Shown here: positions 14,701 to 24,172 of the stretch, in pieces | Numbering within the stretch: position 1 is the first letter of the stretch | Layout of the letters: every line of letters begins with the position of its first letter | From: Daphnia pulex | Taxonomy: Eukaryota; Arthropoda; Branchiopoda; Diplostraca; Daphniidae | Direction of reading: 5' to 3' | NCBI RefSeq assembly: GCF_021134715.1 | Contig: NC_060018.1 | Coordinates: 1,736,001 to 1,800,000 of the forward strand | DNA length: 64,000 nucleotides | Notes under the pieces: generated by a model | The model's database searches: none | What the model was told of the DNA's origin: nothing | The model's input: only the letters and a program-made list of their open reading frames with translations | Translations under genes and position numbers: made by a program

Positions 14701-14720
14701 ATGAAAAAGTGATTGGCCAT
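8782..14720 (-). CDS. Single-pass membrane protein with about twelve fibronectin-III-like modules (20 exons, 1485 aa)
   Basis: I do not recognise a named gene. Exons in transcript order: 14603-14720, 14452-14529, 14320-14385, 14170-14238, 13993-14113, 13717-13886, 13506-13647, 13307-13443, 13073-13202, 12810-12958, 12608-12734, 12370-12524, 11533-12291, 10748-11470, 10556-10682, 10316-10473, 9477-10223, 9266-9407, 8910-9188, 8842-8782. They sum to 4458 bases in one frame. The ATG at 14720 starts a signal peptide (FFIVWMTAALFLVIVTS). An acidic linker follows, then beta-sandwich-like modules marked by a Trp strand (e.g. LQWKDPICL, MNWNDPECL, LEWRNPLCF) and a late 'PC-x-x-Y-x-V' strand (PCTNYSVIVTP, PCSDYTVRVG). 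A membrane helix near the end (IIICLSMFGSILLGVIVG) precedes RKR and a tail of about 20 residues. Many Asn-X-Ser/Thr sites and paired cysteines fit an extracellular receptor or adhesion protein. No enzyme or kinase domain is visible, so its function is unknown. Confidence 0.85.
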
Positions 14721-15386
14721 CCTCGTAAGTAAAATCACTGATAAGCTACGTTAATGGTATCGAGGTTTCATGCGGAGGATTCGAAGTTCACTGTCGGTTG
14801 TAAACTGATTTTTATTTTTGAACAATCTTACCGTTTGCTTCTTTAGGCGAACACGCAATAGGAAATCTCTCGTTTGAAAGGAAGTTCGAATAACCTCAAC
14901 GGATGTGTTTAATCTTTCGTTTCGACACGGACGGACATCGACACGGTTTATTTTGCATTTTAGAGGGAAAAACTTACGTAATGCTAGAGCTTGTATCCTT
15001 CTTGACAAAAGAAAAAACATTGTTCGTTCTAGAAACTGTGTCGCAATTATGTCGATAAAACTTGGGTTGTTGTTCAAAACGCTACTTTTCTGTTTTCTTG
15101 CCAAAACACGAATACTCCAAGGAATATTTCAATCCTTTGTTCTTGGAAAGATGGAAGGCTTCGAATGGCCAACGTTGATCCTAGTCATCTAATATACCAA
15201 GTACATTTCCCATCGCATCTCATTCGATTGTGTGAACCGTAGACGTCAAGTGGACGCTCTGTCGTCTGTCATCTATTTTCGTAACGTAGTGATTTCGGTT
15301 GAGATACATGTATTCGTCTATTCATTTAATTGTCTATCCTCTATCGATTTCTTGGCAGCTGAGTGAGCATTCTACTCTTCTGAGCC
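14721..15386. promoter_or_regulatory. Head-to-head intergenic region, candidate shared promoter
   Basis: About 670 bases separate the ATG of the fibronectin-like membrane gene (-) from the proposed ATG of the BRI3-like gene (+). The two genes diverge, so both promoters should lie here. I see no convincing TATA box or exon. Open frames on both strands are not protein-like. Confidence 0.3.
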
Positions 15387-15802
15387 ATGTCACAGCCTTT
15401 CGTTAATGGTTAACACATTATCATATGGAATTCTAGCATATTAATTTTTTTGTTATTTATATTTTTTTATTTTACCATTCAGTTCCGATCATCGGAGAAG
15501 CTCGAGTCATCAACGTAGGTGGATGTCCTGCGTGTCGAGTAAGACAAGCTAATATATTCAAATTCGTCTTGATGTCCAATCTTAGCATATATTCTTGAGA
15601 TATTTCCATTCTGTGTTGTAATTAGTGATTACCTTCTAATTTTTTTTGTTCTTTTTTATTACTTGATAACTAGGTGGGGGTAATGAAGTATTACTTCACT
15701 TGTCCAGGGATAATTCTTGCCATCTTATTCTTCCCGCTAGGTCTACTATGTCTTTTCGGATTACAGGAACAACGGTGTTCACATTGTGGAGTCGTGCTGT
15801 AA
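15387..15802 (+). CDS. BRI3-like small membrane protein (68 aa)
   Basis: Homologue of brain protein I3, a small lysosome/endosome-associated membrane protein of unclear function in vertebrates. Exons: 15387-15408 (MSQPFVN, donor phase 1), 15483-15538 and 15674-15802. The two downstream exons are secure. They carry the hallmark order GGCPACR-VGV, then a hydrophobic hairpin ending in FFPLGLLCLFG, then QRCSHCG near the C terminus, so both CxxC knuckles are present. The first exon is inferred: its ATG is the only nearby start giving the required phase, and its donor is the less usual GTTAAC. Human BRI3 is longer (about 125 residues) with a proline-rich N-terminal part that is missing here. It diverges from the fibronectin-like gene and faces its own paralogue at 16626-17090. 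Confidence 0.75.
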
Positions 15803-16625
15803 CCTGTAATATACAGTAGGCCTACTTGGAATTAACTAGACATCAAAATATTTTTCTAATGAAATACTTCTACATCTGTGGATTAACGTGATTGTCTTTA
15901 AATAGTCGGGCAATCCTGATAATTGACTAAATGAGATTGTACACTGTACACATTAAAAATAATACTTGCAGAAGTAAAACATGCTGAAGTAACTTACATA
16001 AAATCTTTGTTCGTATTTTGCGCAAGTTCGTTGTCTAAACCGGTCTAAACCTCTATACGAAATTCAAGAAACATAAATATTTTTAAACAGAAAAGTAAGT
16101 AAAATATAGGCCACAGTGTCGAATTGCTTCACTGTGTCAAAAGTGATTTCAGTGTTCGATTTTGATTGTCCAGCAATTTCAAATAGGAAACATCTATCAA
16201 ACAGTGGGTTGAATTAATTTTTTAAATAATTAATTAATTATCTATTGATTAACAAGTTTCTATTAACACATATTGAACTCGATTAACCGTAATTACAAAA
16301 TGTATTTCTTACGAAACAGGATTTTGAAAACAATAAGAGTTGATGGTGGTAACGAAATATAGCACGAAATAGGGCACAAAAAACTAAAAATATTTAGATA
16401 GAAATTTAAAAAGAGAACGTAGGGGAGACAGGGACTGACATATTATTTAAACCGGTAAGGAGAGGAACGACTCACTAAACATATGAACTGGTGAGTGCCT
16501 GAGTGGTAACGAAACTCATTAAAGCAACTTAAAATTAAAAATGGCCACAATGGAAGGGCTGACGTGTCGCCCACTCGCTGTCTCAAACACAAGCCCCGCA
16601 GCTGGTACACCTGATATTTTTTTTG
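15803..16625. other. AT-rich intergenic region between the two BRI3-like genes
   Basis: The two genes converge here, so it should hold their 3' UTRs. It is rich in AT runs (for example the TAATTAATTAAT stretch near 16.23 kb). I see no exon or RNA gene. Confidence 0.35.
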
Positions 16626-17090
16626 TTAGATTAGTTGAGTGGGAAAAACAAATTTTCTGTTCGGATTATACCGGTATTCTTTTGTACAAAACAGACAAAG
16701 GAGACCCAAAGGGAAACACACAATTGCACAGAAGACTCCAAAGCACGAAAAATGCGATTTAATGCAGCCATTCTGTGAACAATATGATAGAAAATGAAAA
16801 ATAATTATTCGCGTGCGGTCAAGAATATGTGTGACAAGCTTATTACGTGACACATCTTGCAACTCGTATTTCCACTACTTCCTCCAATGTCGATTACTGT
16901 TGCCGTGTTCGAGGTACTTCGTTGAGCAACATATGGCACTTAAATTGAAAGGAGAAATGCACGAACATCCATTTTGATTTTTTTTATAAAGTAATGAATA
17001 AATAAGACCAGATTGAAATCGATGATTACCTTCTCTAGACACTGCTGAAATTTCTTCGTCAGACATGGTGCTGTGTGCGGTAGCTGCCAT
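16626..17090 (-). CDS. Second BRI3-like membrane protein (99 aa) with altered C-terminal knuckle
   Basis: Exons in transcript order: 17030-17090 (MAATAHSTMSDEEISAVSRE), 16847-16938 and 16626-16772; 300 bases in frame. Intron phases (1, then 0) equal those of the BRI3-like gene at 15387-15802. The protein lines up with it around VIDIGGSSGNTSCKMCH and CFGVFCAIVCFPLGLLCLFC. The first cysteine pair is kept as CKMC. The second CxxC is replaced (EYRYNPNRK where the paralogue has EQRCSHCG), and the tail runs on for several residues. The frame is open and the splice sites are good, so this may be an expressed diverged paralogue. Early pseudogenisation is the alternative. The first exon rests on phase agreement and a clean ATG. 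Confidence 0.68.
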
Positions 17091-18241
17091 GAAAGAGACT
17101 GTGCTAGCCTACCTGTAGCAGGCGAAGCGTGAAAATTGTTTGTGGACTGAAGACGTATTGAAAAAAAACCAGAGGTACAAATAGGGGCATAGTAGACAAT
17201 GCCACAGTAGACAATGCCACTATCGATGAATCGATGATAAGCGACATTTATTTAAAAAGCAAAATTAAACATTTTGAATTTCACTTTTTTGCTGAATGAA
17301 TTTATTTTTGTCATTTATTTCTCGTTAGTAGTTTCTATGAGTGGATAATTATAAATAGCGAATAATGAAAAATGAATAACCAATTCTGGCTGCAAACGGG
17401 CAAACGGAATTTCACGAATACACTTCTCCTTAACCAATTTGGCAACCTCGATAGTCTTCTCGTCAAAACAAAAATGGAAAAAAGTCGTCGTGTCGTGTCG
17501 ATTTTACATCATACTTCACAGGATCATTTCTGTAGTGTCGATTTTACTCATCGTATGGTTGTGGTTTCTATTTCTATAATATGAAGAAATTCTATAATAT
17601 TCTTAATGTGAAGTCACGAATCTTATCTAAAAATGGTAATTAACAAACTGTCTGGCAAGGGAAATCCTTGTCAAATTGGGACAATTCTTCAGAGAAAAGG
17701 CAAAATCCTATTGTGAGTATTTTTTGGTGTGTTCTGAAAGGATTCACATTCACCCGACCTAGTCAATTGATAACGAGTTAGGCCACTTTAAACAGTGGTC
17801 CCTTCCGTCCGCTGGACACACCTGTAGTTACCCACGACGGGATTTATTCCCAGGTACCAAACAATTAACTTGTTTATGTAGATTATCTACTGATAATCTA
17901 TTTTACTTTAAACTCTGTGTCTGAAATAATAATTCCGAAATCAGGCCCTCCTTGCGTGCGAGTCGCTAACAAAAAGTATTACTTGTGCGTTTCTGTTTTC
18001 CTTTATTTCATGCTAAAACATATATTCTTCTCATGCTTTATTAGGATTAATCTTAATTATCAGCTGTTTCTATTGAACTTGCTAGATCACCGACCCCAGC
18101 ATGGACCAATCTCTCATTCCATCTTCTAGAGAATCTTGGATACGTATAACTGATTGGTGGTTTCATGTGTAAGTTCACTTGTAGTGTTACTTCGAATCAC
18201 TTCATTAATTGCAGTCTAATATGAATTTTGTTTTATTTACA

Positions 18242-18367
18242 GGTTTCTAAATTGGCATGACTGACTTTATGAGAAGCTATGTCCTTTCAAGAAAAAGGAC
18301 TTACAGTCAACAAGATTCCTTGTTTGCTAACCCGTTGGCTGCTACCCTTGAATCTCCCTATTTGTCA
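18242..18367 (+). repeat. Diverged direct duplicate, copy A
   Basis: Shares a common order with 18990-19102: an acceptor-like TTATTTACAG, then 'CTAAAT..GCATGAC', 'TTCTTTCAAGAAA' or a close relative, 'CTTTGTTTGCTAACC' or a close relative, and 'GGCTGCTACCCTTGAATC'. Substitutions and small indels separate the copies. Confidence 0.7.
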
Positions 18368-18989
18368 ACAACAAAAAAAGAGGTTAAATATTGTGATCAT
18401 GCTATCATCATTGTAAGTTGTGTTTACATTGAATTTAGAGAAGTTGTCATACTAATAGCAATTTTAACGATTGTTTGGTTTCTTATTTAGATGTTGCCTA
18501 TAAGACCAAATGTGGGGCATCTGGTTATCCCTCCAAAATAAGGCAATGACCACACGCGGATGTTCAACGCGGATCATTCGTTTTGTGATCGAACTTGACT
18601 CTTTCCATCTTCTGGATTGCTTAGGAAAGCTGATTGGTGTTACCTGTGTAACTTCATTGCCATGTCACTGAATTTAAATTTTCTTTACATTTTGTTTCTT
18701 GATTTAACCATTTAGGTAATGACCGAGAAGATGCGGCCTACATGAACATCATTTAGGCGGCCAGAATCATTCGACTACCCAACCGGCTTCTACTACCCTG
18801 CTCTGAATACAGCACGGAGTTTTACCCTTCAGATTTTTGGCTGTTCGCGATGTGTGATGGCGTTTCCTTGGACGAGATGATGATTTTGGCGAGAAAAATA
18901 TTGCGTGAGTATATACTTAAAACTGTTTGATAATTCGTTTACTTATTTATTTATTTTTTTATTTTTTTATTTACAGGTTCTAACCTTCA

Positions 18990-19102
18990 GGTTCCTAAAT
19001 CTGCATGACAGTCTTAATGAAAAGTATTGTTCTTTCAAGAAAGTCAACAAGGTCCTTTGTTTGCTAACCAAATGGCTGCTACCCTTGAATCTCCCTATTT
19101 AG
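18990..19102 (+). repeat. Diverged direct duplicate, copy B
   Basis: Partner of the segment at 18242-18367. It ends with the same GGCTGCTACCCTTGAATC block followed by TCCCTATTT. The reading frames of the two copies differ, which argues against both being functional exons. Confidence 0.7.
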
Positions 19103-19238
19103 GTCCTTACGGCTTACACTGTCCCTCTTGATTTGAGGTATTGCTTTTTGTCGCTATACAATCTTTTTGAAAATGATTGTCATCCAAATAAATGTTCATT
19201 CTGCTTACAGGCTTCGCTTCAGAATTTCAAAATTTCAG

Positions 19239-21160
19239 GTAGATATTTCGGCCTTATTTACCCCGCGGCAACCGCCTATGTCAGCAACTGAGGCACAACA
19301 ACTATCAGACGATTGGAATGAAGACCTTGAGGTACCGTTACATAAATAATGTTGTAAACTCATAGTATTTTAAAATCATTTTATTGTTTTTTTTAGGCCA
19401 TGGAAGCATTTGTCTTGGAAAATAAGAAGTTTGTTCGATTACCAGAGGAAGACATTGGGCATTTCTACAGTGGGGATTGCTATGTCTTTCTCTGTCGATA
19501 TTAGATTCCTGCAACCGATGCGGATCCAGATGCGAAAAATGAAGACGACGATCCTCAGGATGACTTTCAGTGTGTCGTTTATTTTTGGCAGGGAAGGGAC
19601 GCTTCTGATATGGGATGGCTCACGTTTACGTTCAGTTTGCAGAAAAAGTTTGAATCTCTCTTTGGTACCAAGCTAGAGGTATTTAAACCATGACTTTAGT
19701 CGAATTACTGGTCTCAAAATTATTATTTTGTTAGGTGGTACGAACGAGACAACAAGCAGGAGAACTTAAAGTTTTTGGCTCATTTTCATCGCAAATTTGT
19801 TATTCATCGAGGCAAACGAAAACCAGTCAAAGGAGACGACTGGACTGTTCCTACAGAGTTTTTCCAGATCCGTAGCTCTGGTTCTACACTTTGCACTAGA
19901 TGCATACAAATTCAAGCGGATTCGTCACTTTTAAATTCGTGTTTTTGGTATTACGCAATCATATTTGTTAATTGCTTTATATATTTTTTTCTTTTTAAAT
20001 ATTTTATAGCTATATTTTGAAAGTGCCTTTTGATAAAGAGGATCGCAGTGGAATTGTCTACGTTTGGGTTGGAAATAGAGCTGATCCGGAAGAGGCTCGG
20101 ATTACGGAAGAGATAGCACGGGAGATGTATGATGGGGTAAGAAGAATTCAAAATTACCGTTATCAGTTTTCCAAGTCGGAACAAAAGGAGTCGCTCTTTG
20201 TGTATTATTGAGTGAAAGAACCTTGTGATTAATTTGGACGAGCTTTAGAAAAATGCAGGGGACCAAATCGTGATGGGTCGACTTACGCTTGATACTTAGG
20301 GGAAATCTCGATCTGACAGCCACCGTCATCTCACCATTCAATCCCAGACGAGTGTAAAGACAAAAATACTTCCACCCCGCTTGAATCGTGTCGCGTGGCT
20401 TGTTATTAGGTTATAGAACTTTTTAGGACCGCCAACGCTTCACAGCAACAATGATTCTCGACTGCATGGATTAAATCGGCCATCGTGGTTAACTGGTCAA
20501 AATATTAATGGAATGATACGCATGCTAGCTAGTTGAAAATTTTGCACACAAGTGCCCTACATTATTTTTAATCGGCTAATAATACAAAAAAATTTTCCTT
20601 TAGGAAAGATTTAGTCTGCAGGTGCTAAATGAAGGTGAGGAACCCGATAATTTCTTCTGGGTTGGTTTGGGAGAGCGCAAACCGTACGACACACAAGCCG
20701 ATTTTCTTGACTACGCCAGACTTTTTCGATGTTCCAACGAACGAGGCTATTTTGCTGTCTCAGAAAAGTGCTCAGACTTTTGTCAGGTATTTTAAATGAT
20801 TTTTTTTAAAGGAATAATGTATAAACTTTAAATTCAATCTATAGGATGATCTAGCAGATGAAGATAACATGCTGTTAGATAATGGTGATCAAGTATTCCT
20901 CTGGCTTGGTTCAAGAAGTTCTGAAGTGGAGGTCAAACTTACTTACAAAGCAGTACAAGTAATATACTCAACAAACATTGTAATTCAATCCAATTTGTTA
21001 CTTACCGTTACCGAGATTATTGTTTTAGGTGTACATGCAACATTTACGAGTCCAGCAATCTCAACGACCGCGACAGTTGTTTCTAACCCTGAAATTCAAA
21101 GAGACTAAATGCTTCACTAAGTGCTTCCATGGCTGGTCAACCTGGAAACTCCCTGTTTGA
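19239..21160 (+). pseudogene. fliI: Flightless-I C-terminal part (gelsolin-like repeats), interrupted
   Basis: Flightless-I is an actin-binding protein with N-terminal leucine-rich repeats and C-terminal gelsolin repeats. Seven exon-like blocks are visible: 19239-19331, 19397-19678, 19735-19947, 20010-20136, 20604-20786, 20845-20958 and 21029-21160. Landmarks are ALFTPRQPPMS, FGH-type [98 protein letters not shown] and the FTKCFHGWS ending. Two lesions are seen. TAG at 19502-19504 sits where the family has Trp (CRYW), and one extra base near 19756 shifts the frame inside VVRTRQQ-ENLKF. All splice sites and the remaining frame look intact. The leucine-rich repeats are not in the window. It is most likely a truncated, young pseudogene; two sequencing errors in a real gene are the alternative. 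Confidence 0.85.
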
Positions 21161-21344
21161 TTTTGTAAGCATAGCGTGCTTTTGCTTAAGTGTATAGGTT
21201 TTGCTTTTAATTACAATAATATTATTGCAACAAACATGTAACTGATAAAAATGTGAAATGTACTAAACAAACTTGTGTGAGTTAATACTATTTGTGTAAG
21301 TTTTTTTTGCTAACAATCAAGGGCATTGAACATATTGAATTTTG
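21161..21344. other. Short tail-to-tail spacer
   Basis: Holds the 3' ends of both the flightless-I relic (+) and EMRE (-). It is AT-rich, with no further structure seen. Confidence 0.4.
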
Positions 21345-21608
21345 TTAATCATCGTCATCATCAGATGGAACAAAAAGGTCATTTTCTTCCAGAAAGCTGG
21401 CCACATCTTTACTGATAAGTGAACCAATGGTTATTCCTGTGGTAACTGCAACTGCCACTCCAGCAAATCCCAGTATTCCTTTTTTTTGAGGTGCTTCAAG
21501 GATTGATCCAGTCTCAGTAGTAACAATATTTCTGACTTGAATTCTATTTCGAACCAAAATGGTATTCGCCGAAAAATTCAGAAGTTTTCGAAGGCCAGTT
21601 GCAGCCAT
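21345..21608 (-). CDS. EMRE: EMRE, essential regulator of the mitochondrial calcium uniporter (87 aa)
   Basis: Small inner-membrane subunit that couples the pore-forming MCU protein to the MICU gatekeepers. It is needed for calcium uptake in animals. The single coding exon starts at the only ATG in frame (MAATGLRKLL). An Arg-rich presequence follows (VRNRIQVRNIV), then TETGSILEAP, one membrane helix (GFAGVAVAVTTGITIGSLIS) and the conserved matrix-to-space tail LEENDLFVPSDDDDD. Human EMRE (SMDT1) is 107 residues and ends in the same way (EEHDIFVPEDDDDDD-like). A minus-strand acceptor about 70 bases upstream of the ATG (TATTTTAG before ACCTTG) suggests a 5' UTR intron. The gene ends 184 bases from the end of the flightless-I relic, tail to tail. 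Confidence 0.93.
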   Translation of the reverse strand: MAATGLRKLLNFSANTILVRNRIQVRNIVTTETGSILEAPQKKGILGFAGVAVAVTTGITIGSLISKDVASFLEENDLFVPSDDDDD

Positions 21609-21883
21609 TTTCACGTTCTCGTATTGATCCGATTTGGGTGTGTATTCTTGCAAGACACTGGGGCGAACAATTGAACAAGGTCTAAAATATGAATAGATAC
21701 GTTAAAAATGTATGTTTCAGGAAGTAAACGTCCGCAACACTGGTTTATTAAAAGGAGTTCTTATCATCTTATGTCTTTGGAGTTCTAATGCCGCATACAA
21801 AGAAATTTTTTTAAATTTAAAATATTGGGGTTCTATTGTCGGTGGAGTTCTACGGTCGCCATAATAGCGGATTGTCCCCCCAT

Positions 21884-21898
21884 CCGCCAGGTGGCGCG
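21884..21898 (+). promoter_or_regulatory. CTCF-like motif near the presumed EMRE promoter
   Basis: CCGCCAGGTGGCGCG contains AGGTGGCGC, the core I recall for the arthropod CTCF insulator protein. It lies about 280 bases upstream of the EMRE ATG. This is a motif match only. Confidence 0.35.
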
Positions 21899-22375
21899 AG
21901 TGTCTTCGTGAGGAAGAAATATTTGCCATTTGTCTCCGAGACTCTGACTGAAAGTGTCTTCCAAGTTGATTGGTGTCTATCTACATTTTTAGCCATTAAA
22001 TGTAATTGGTAATGCTAGTTTGGATTTCTTAAATTTAATTAATCTTTGACGTCTCTGTCTGAATTTACAGGTAACCTGGCATATAATTTCTCTTGGCGAA
22101 ATGTGATGACGTGGGTCGAAACTGCTGTCCATTTTGTCGAAATGTCGGCCATTGTTAGCTGTAGGCCATGCTGTAGGCCTACGTCTCATCTCGTGCAGAA
22201 ACACTTCAGAGCTAGTAAAGTAATTTTTTTGATCAATCTCCCTGCAATAATGCAATAGGTTTTACTCTTATTAGTTGATTTTCAGGTCGGAGATGGAGAT
22301 CCCTTTGCTCAACTGTTGCAGAAATTTAGAACACGACAAAGTCTGAGCTTCATGGCTGTATATCATTAATGTGGT

Positions 22376-22520
22376 TTTGTTGCAGCCAGCTGGGGAAAGG
22401 TGTGATCGAGTCATGGTTGAGTTGCAGCTTCTGCATGCAGTTTATCGAGCTGGTGCTATACCAAGTGTAACTGCTGGAAAACTTCTTGAATTGGTAATTT
22501 GATTGATATTATTGGTTGTA
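22376..22520 (+). repeat. Decayed direct repeat, copy 1
   Basis: Shares with 22870-23110 the blocks GAAAGGTGTGAT, a TTGCATGCAG-like block, GGTGCT and CTTCTTGAATTGGTAATTTG, ending in TTGTAACTTGCGAAATC. The copy carries an open protein-like frame ending at a GT dinucleotide. Confidence 0.55.
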
Positions 22521-22869
22521 ACTTGCGAAATCTTGTTTTTTTTGTTTTGTTTTTGTTTTATTTTGCATTCAACTGATTGCTACAGATTTAGTTAATGACT
22601 AGAGAGTAGACCCCTTTGCTTCTCTGTTGCAATTATGAGTTAAGACCATTATGGAAATGTTGATTACATTTGTTATTTTCAAGTTGGAAAACTTGACAAC
22701 TACCAATTCCTTTGTAAGATTTATCAAGTAATTCTGATTGTATAGTTTAACTTCATACTTCTGTCGTTTTGTTATGTCACATGACATTATGTTCCTTGTT
22801 AGTAACTTGCTTTTGTTTTTCAATAGCCAGGTGAAGTCTGCGCTTCTTTGTTGCAGTCTAATGTGTGCA

Positions 22870-23110
22870 TGGATTCGTTGCAGTCATCCAGTGAAAGGTG
22901 TGATTAAATTGAGCTGTTGCATGCAGTCTTTGGTGCTGATGTTGTCCTGGAGTGTGGGAGAGTCCCATGCTTCAAGTCTTCTGGGATCAGCTATATCTGA
23001 GTTGACGCTGGATCATGCTGCATTGTGGTTGCCGAAATATTGGACATCTAGTAGAACTGCAAGAAGACTCCTTGAAATGGTAATTTGATAAAAATTATAA
23101 GTTCTAACTT
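22870..23110 (+). repeat. Decayed direct repeat, copy 2
   Basis: Second copy of the 22376-22520 unit, longer because of an insertion in the middle. It ends with CTCCTTGAAATGGTAATTTG and TCTAACTTGGGAAG. Its frame corresponding to copy 1 contains stops. Confidence 0.55.
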
Positions 23111-23887
23111 GGGAAGTATCATGCTTGGACTATTATAATTGCTTACATTGTTTAATTTTAACATTTGGGGATTTCATCATGTCAACAGCTCTTTCCTTTG
23201 ATCATATGTAAATTGAGTTATGGATTGTTTAAGGGGAATTGGTTAACAAGATAGGCAGATACTGTAGAAGAATGTTTTTGTTTCGCTGCAGAGCACTACA
23301 AATTTCAAATGAATTAAATGAGTAATCTAGTTTCATGTAAATTTTTGTTTAAACTATAGTTATCAGATAGTTTTGCCATAGAATATTTGGGTGAACTCCA
23401 TTTGAAGTGATTTTTTTTTTATTTTATACAAAATTTCCATTGATCAAACATTAATTTCATTTTGGTCACAGGTTTATGTTTACGTAGCAGTGATGTTGCT
23501 GTCCAATATGCATGTTGTTGCAGCCTATACTGGTGAAAGTTTTTTTGCATCGAGTTATGCTGTTGCTGTTCCTTGGTGCCGGACTGCTGGTGTTGTGCAC
23601 AAAAGTTACATCCAGTTTTAATTGATATTTGCGTCTATGAAGTTAACCGTTTATATGTTGAGAATGAAAAAATAGTAATACGGGCCTACGGGGAATTTTT
23701 ACGTTGAACAAATAATAAACATGTCTTCGCGATTGGGAAACCAGCGAGGAGGAGATTGGGGGGAGGGGGGCAATTGATTTTCATTAGCTAGAAGAAGTCG
23801 TGGTTTGTTTTAATAAGGTTGACATAAGATCCTTTGTCTATCACATCCATATACCTACCTATATAACCACATCTATTCCTCAAACCC

Positions 23888-24019
23888 CATAACTTCCACC
23901 AACATCCAATCCTTAAGCCCCATAACTTCCACCAACATCCATTCCTTAAGCCCCATAACTTCCACCAACATCCATCCCTTAAACCCCATAACTTCCACCA
24001 ACACCCATTTCTTAAACCC
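23888..24019. repeat. 33-bp minisatellite, four units
   Basis: Units start at 23888, 23921, 23954 and 23987, each beginning CATAACTTCCACCAACA and ending in AAGCCC or AAACCC. A partial degenerate unit precedes them (about 23867-23887). The period is a multiple of three, so the minus strand reads an 11-residue repeat (GLRNGCWWKLW). I regard that as an artefact of the repeat. Confidence 0.92.
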
Positions 24020-24172
24020 CCATTTCCCCACAAATGTCAAATATCTATAATATGTAAATATTATTATTGAAATAAACCAATTATATAATTCATAAACCTC
24101 ATTTTTATTCTGGAACATTTACAAAATAAATAATTCATTAAACAGAGCGTCCGGTTCGAGACAATTTTTTTT

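Larger units (their letters stand above)
17091..19238. other. Upstream DNA with decayed exon-like duplicates
   Basis: Lies between the diverged BRI3-like gene (-) and the flightless-I relic (+). It contains two diverged copies of one segment (18242-18367 and 18990-19102), each preceded by a polypyrimidine/ACAG acceptor. A shorter duplicated piece sits near 18134-18180 and 18612-18660. A frame at about 18720-18905 looks codon-like but is interrupted by a stop. None of it matches a protein I know. It may be eroded upstream exons of the flightless-I copy or of another gene. Confidence 0.35.
21899..23887. other. Gene-poor stretch with decayed direct repeats
   Basis: After the presumed EMRE promoter, no complete exon set can be assembled. 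Segments at about 22376-22520 and 22870-23110 are diverged copies of each other. One frame (around 22385-22492) reads QPAGERCDRVMVELQLLHAV and on to KLLEL, which is protein-like, but I cannot place it in a family. The matching frame in the second copy is broken by stops. Confidence 0.35.

Noticed and set aside
14751..15104. Minus-strand frame of 117 codons upstream of the fibronectin-like gene
   Set aside because: Arg/Lys/Phe-rich with no motif. It lies in the divergent promoter interval and does not connect in frame to the signal-peptide exon.
21609..21653. Longer EMRE start 15 codons upstream
   Set aside because: The upstream codon is TTG, not ATG. MAATG at 21608 is the first ATG and precedes a normal presequence.
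23788..24118. Tryptophan-rich repeated peptide on the minus strand
   Set aside because: Produced by the 33-bp minisatellite in two frames; no sign of selection or of a gene around it.
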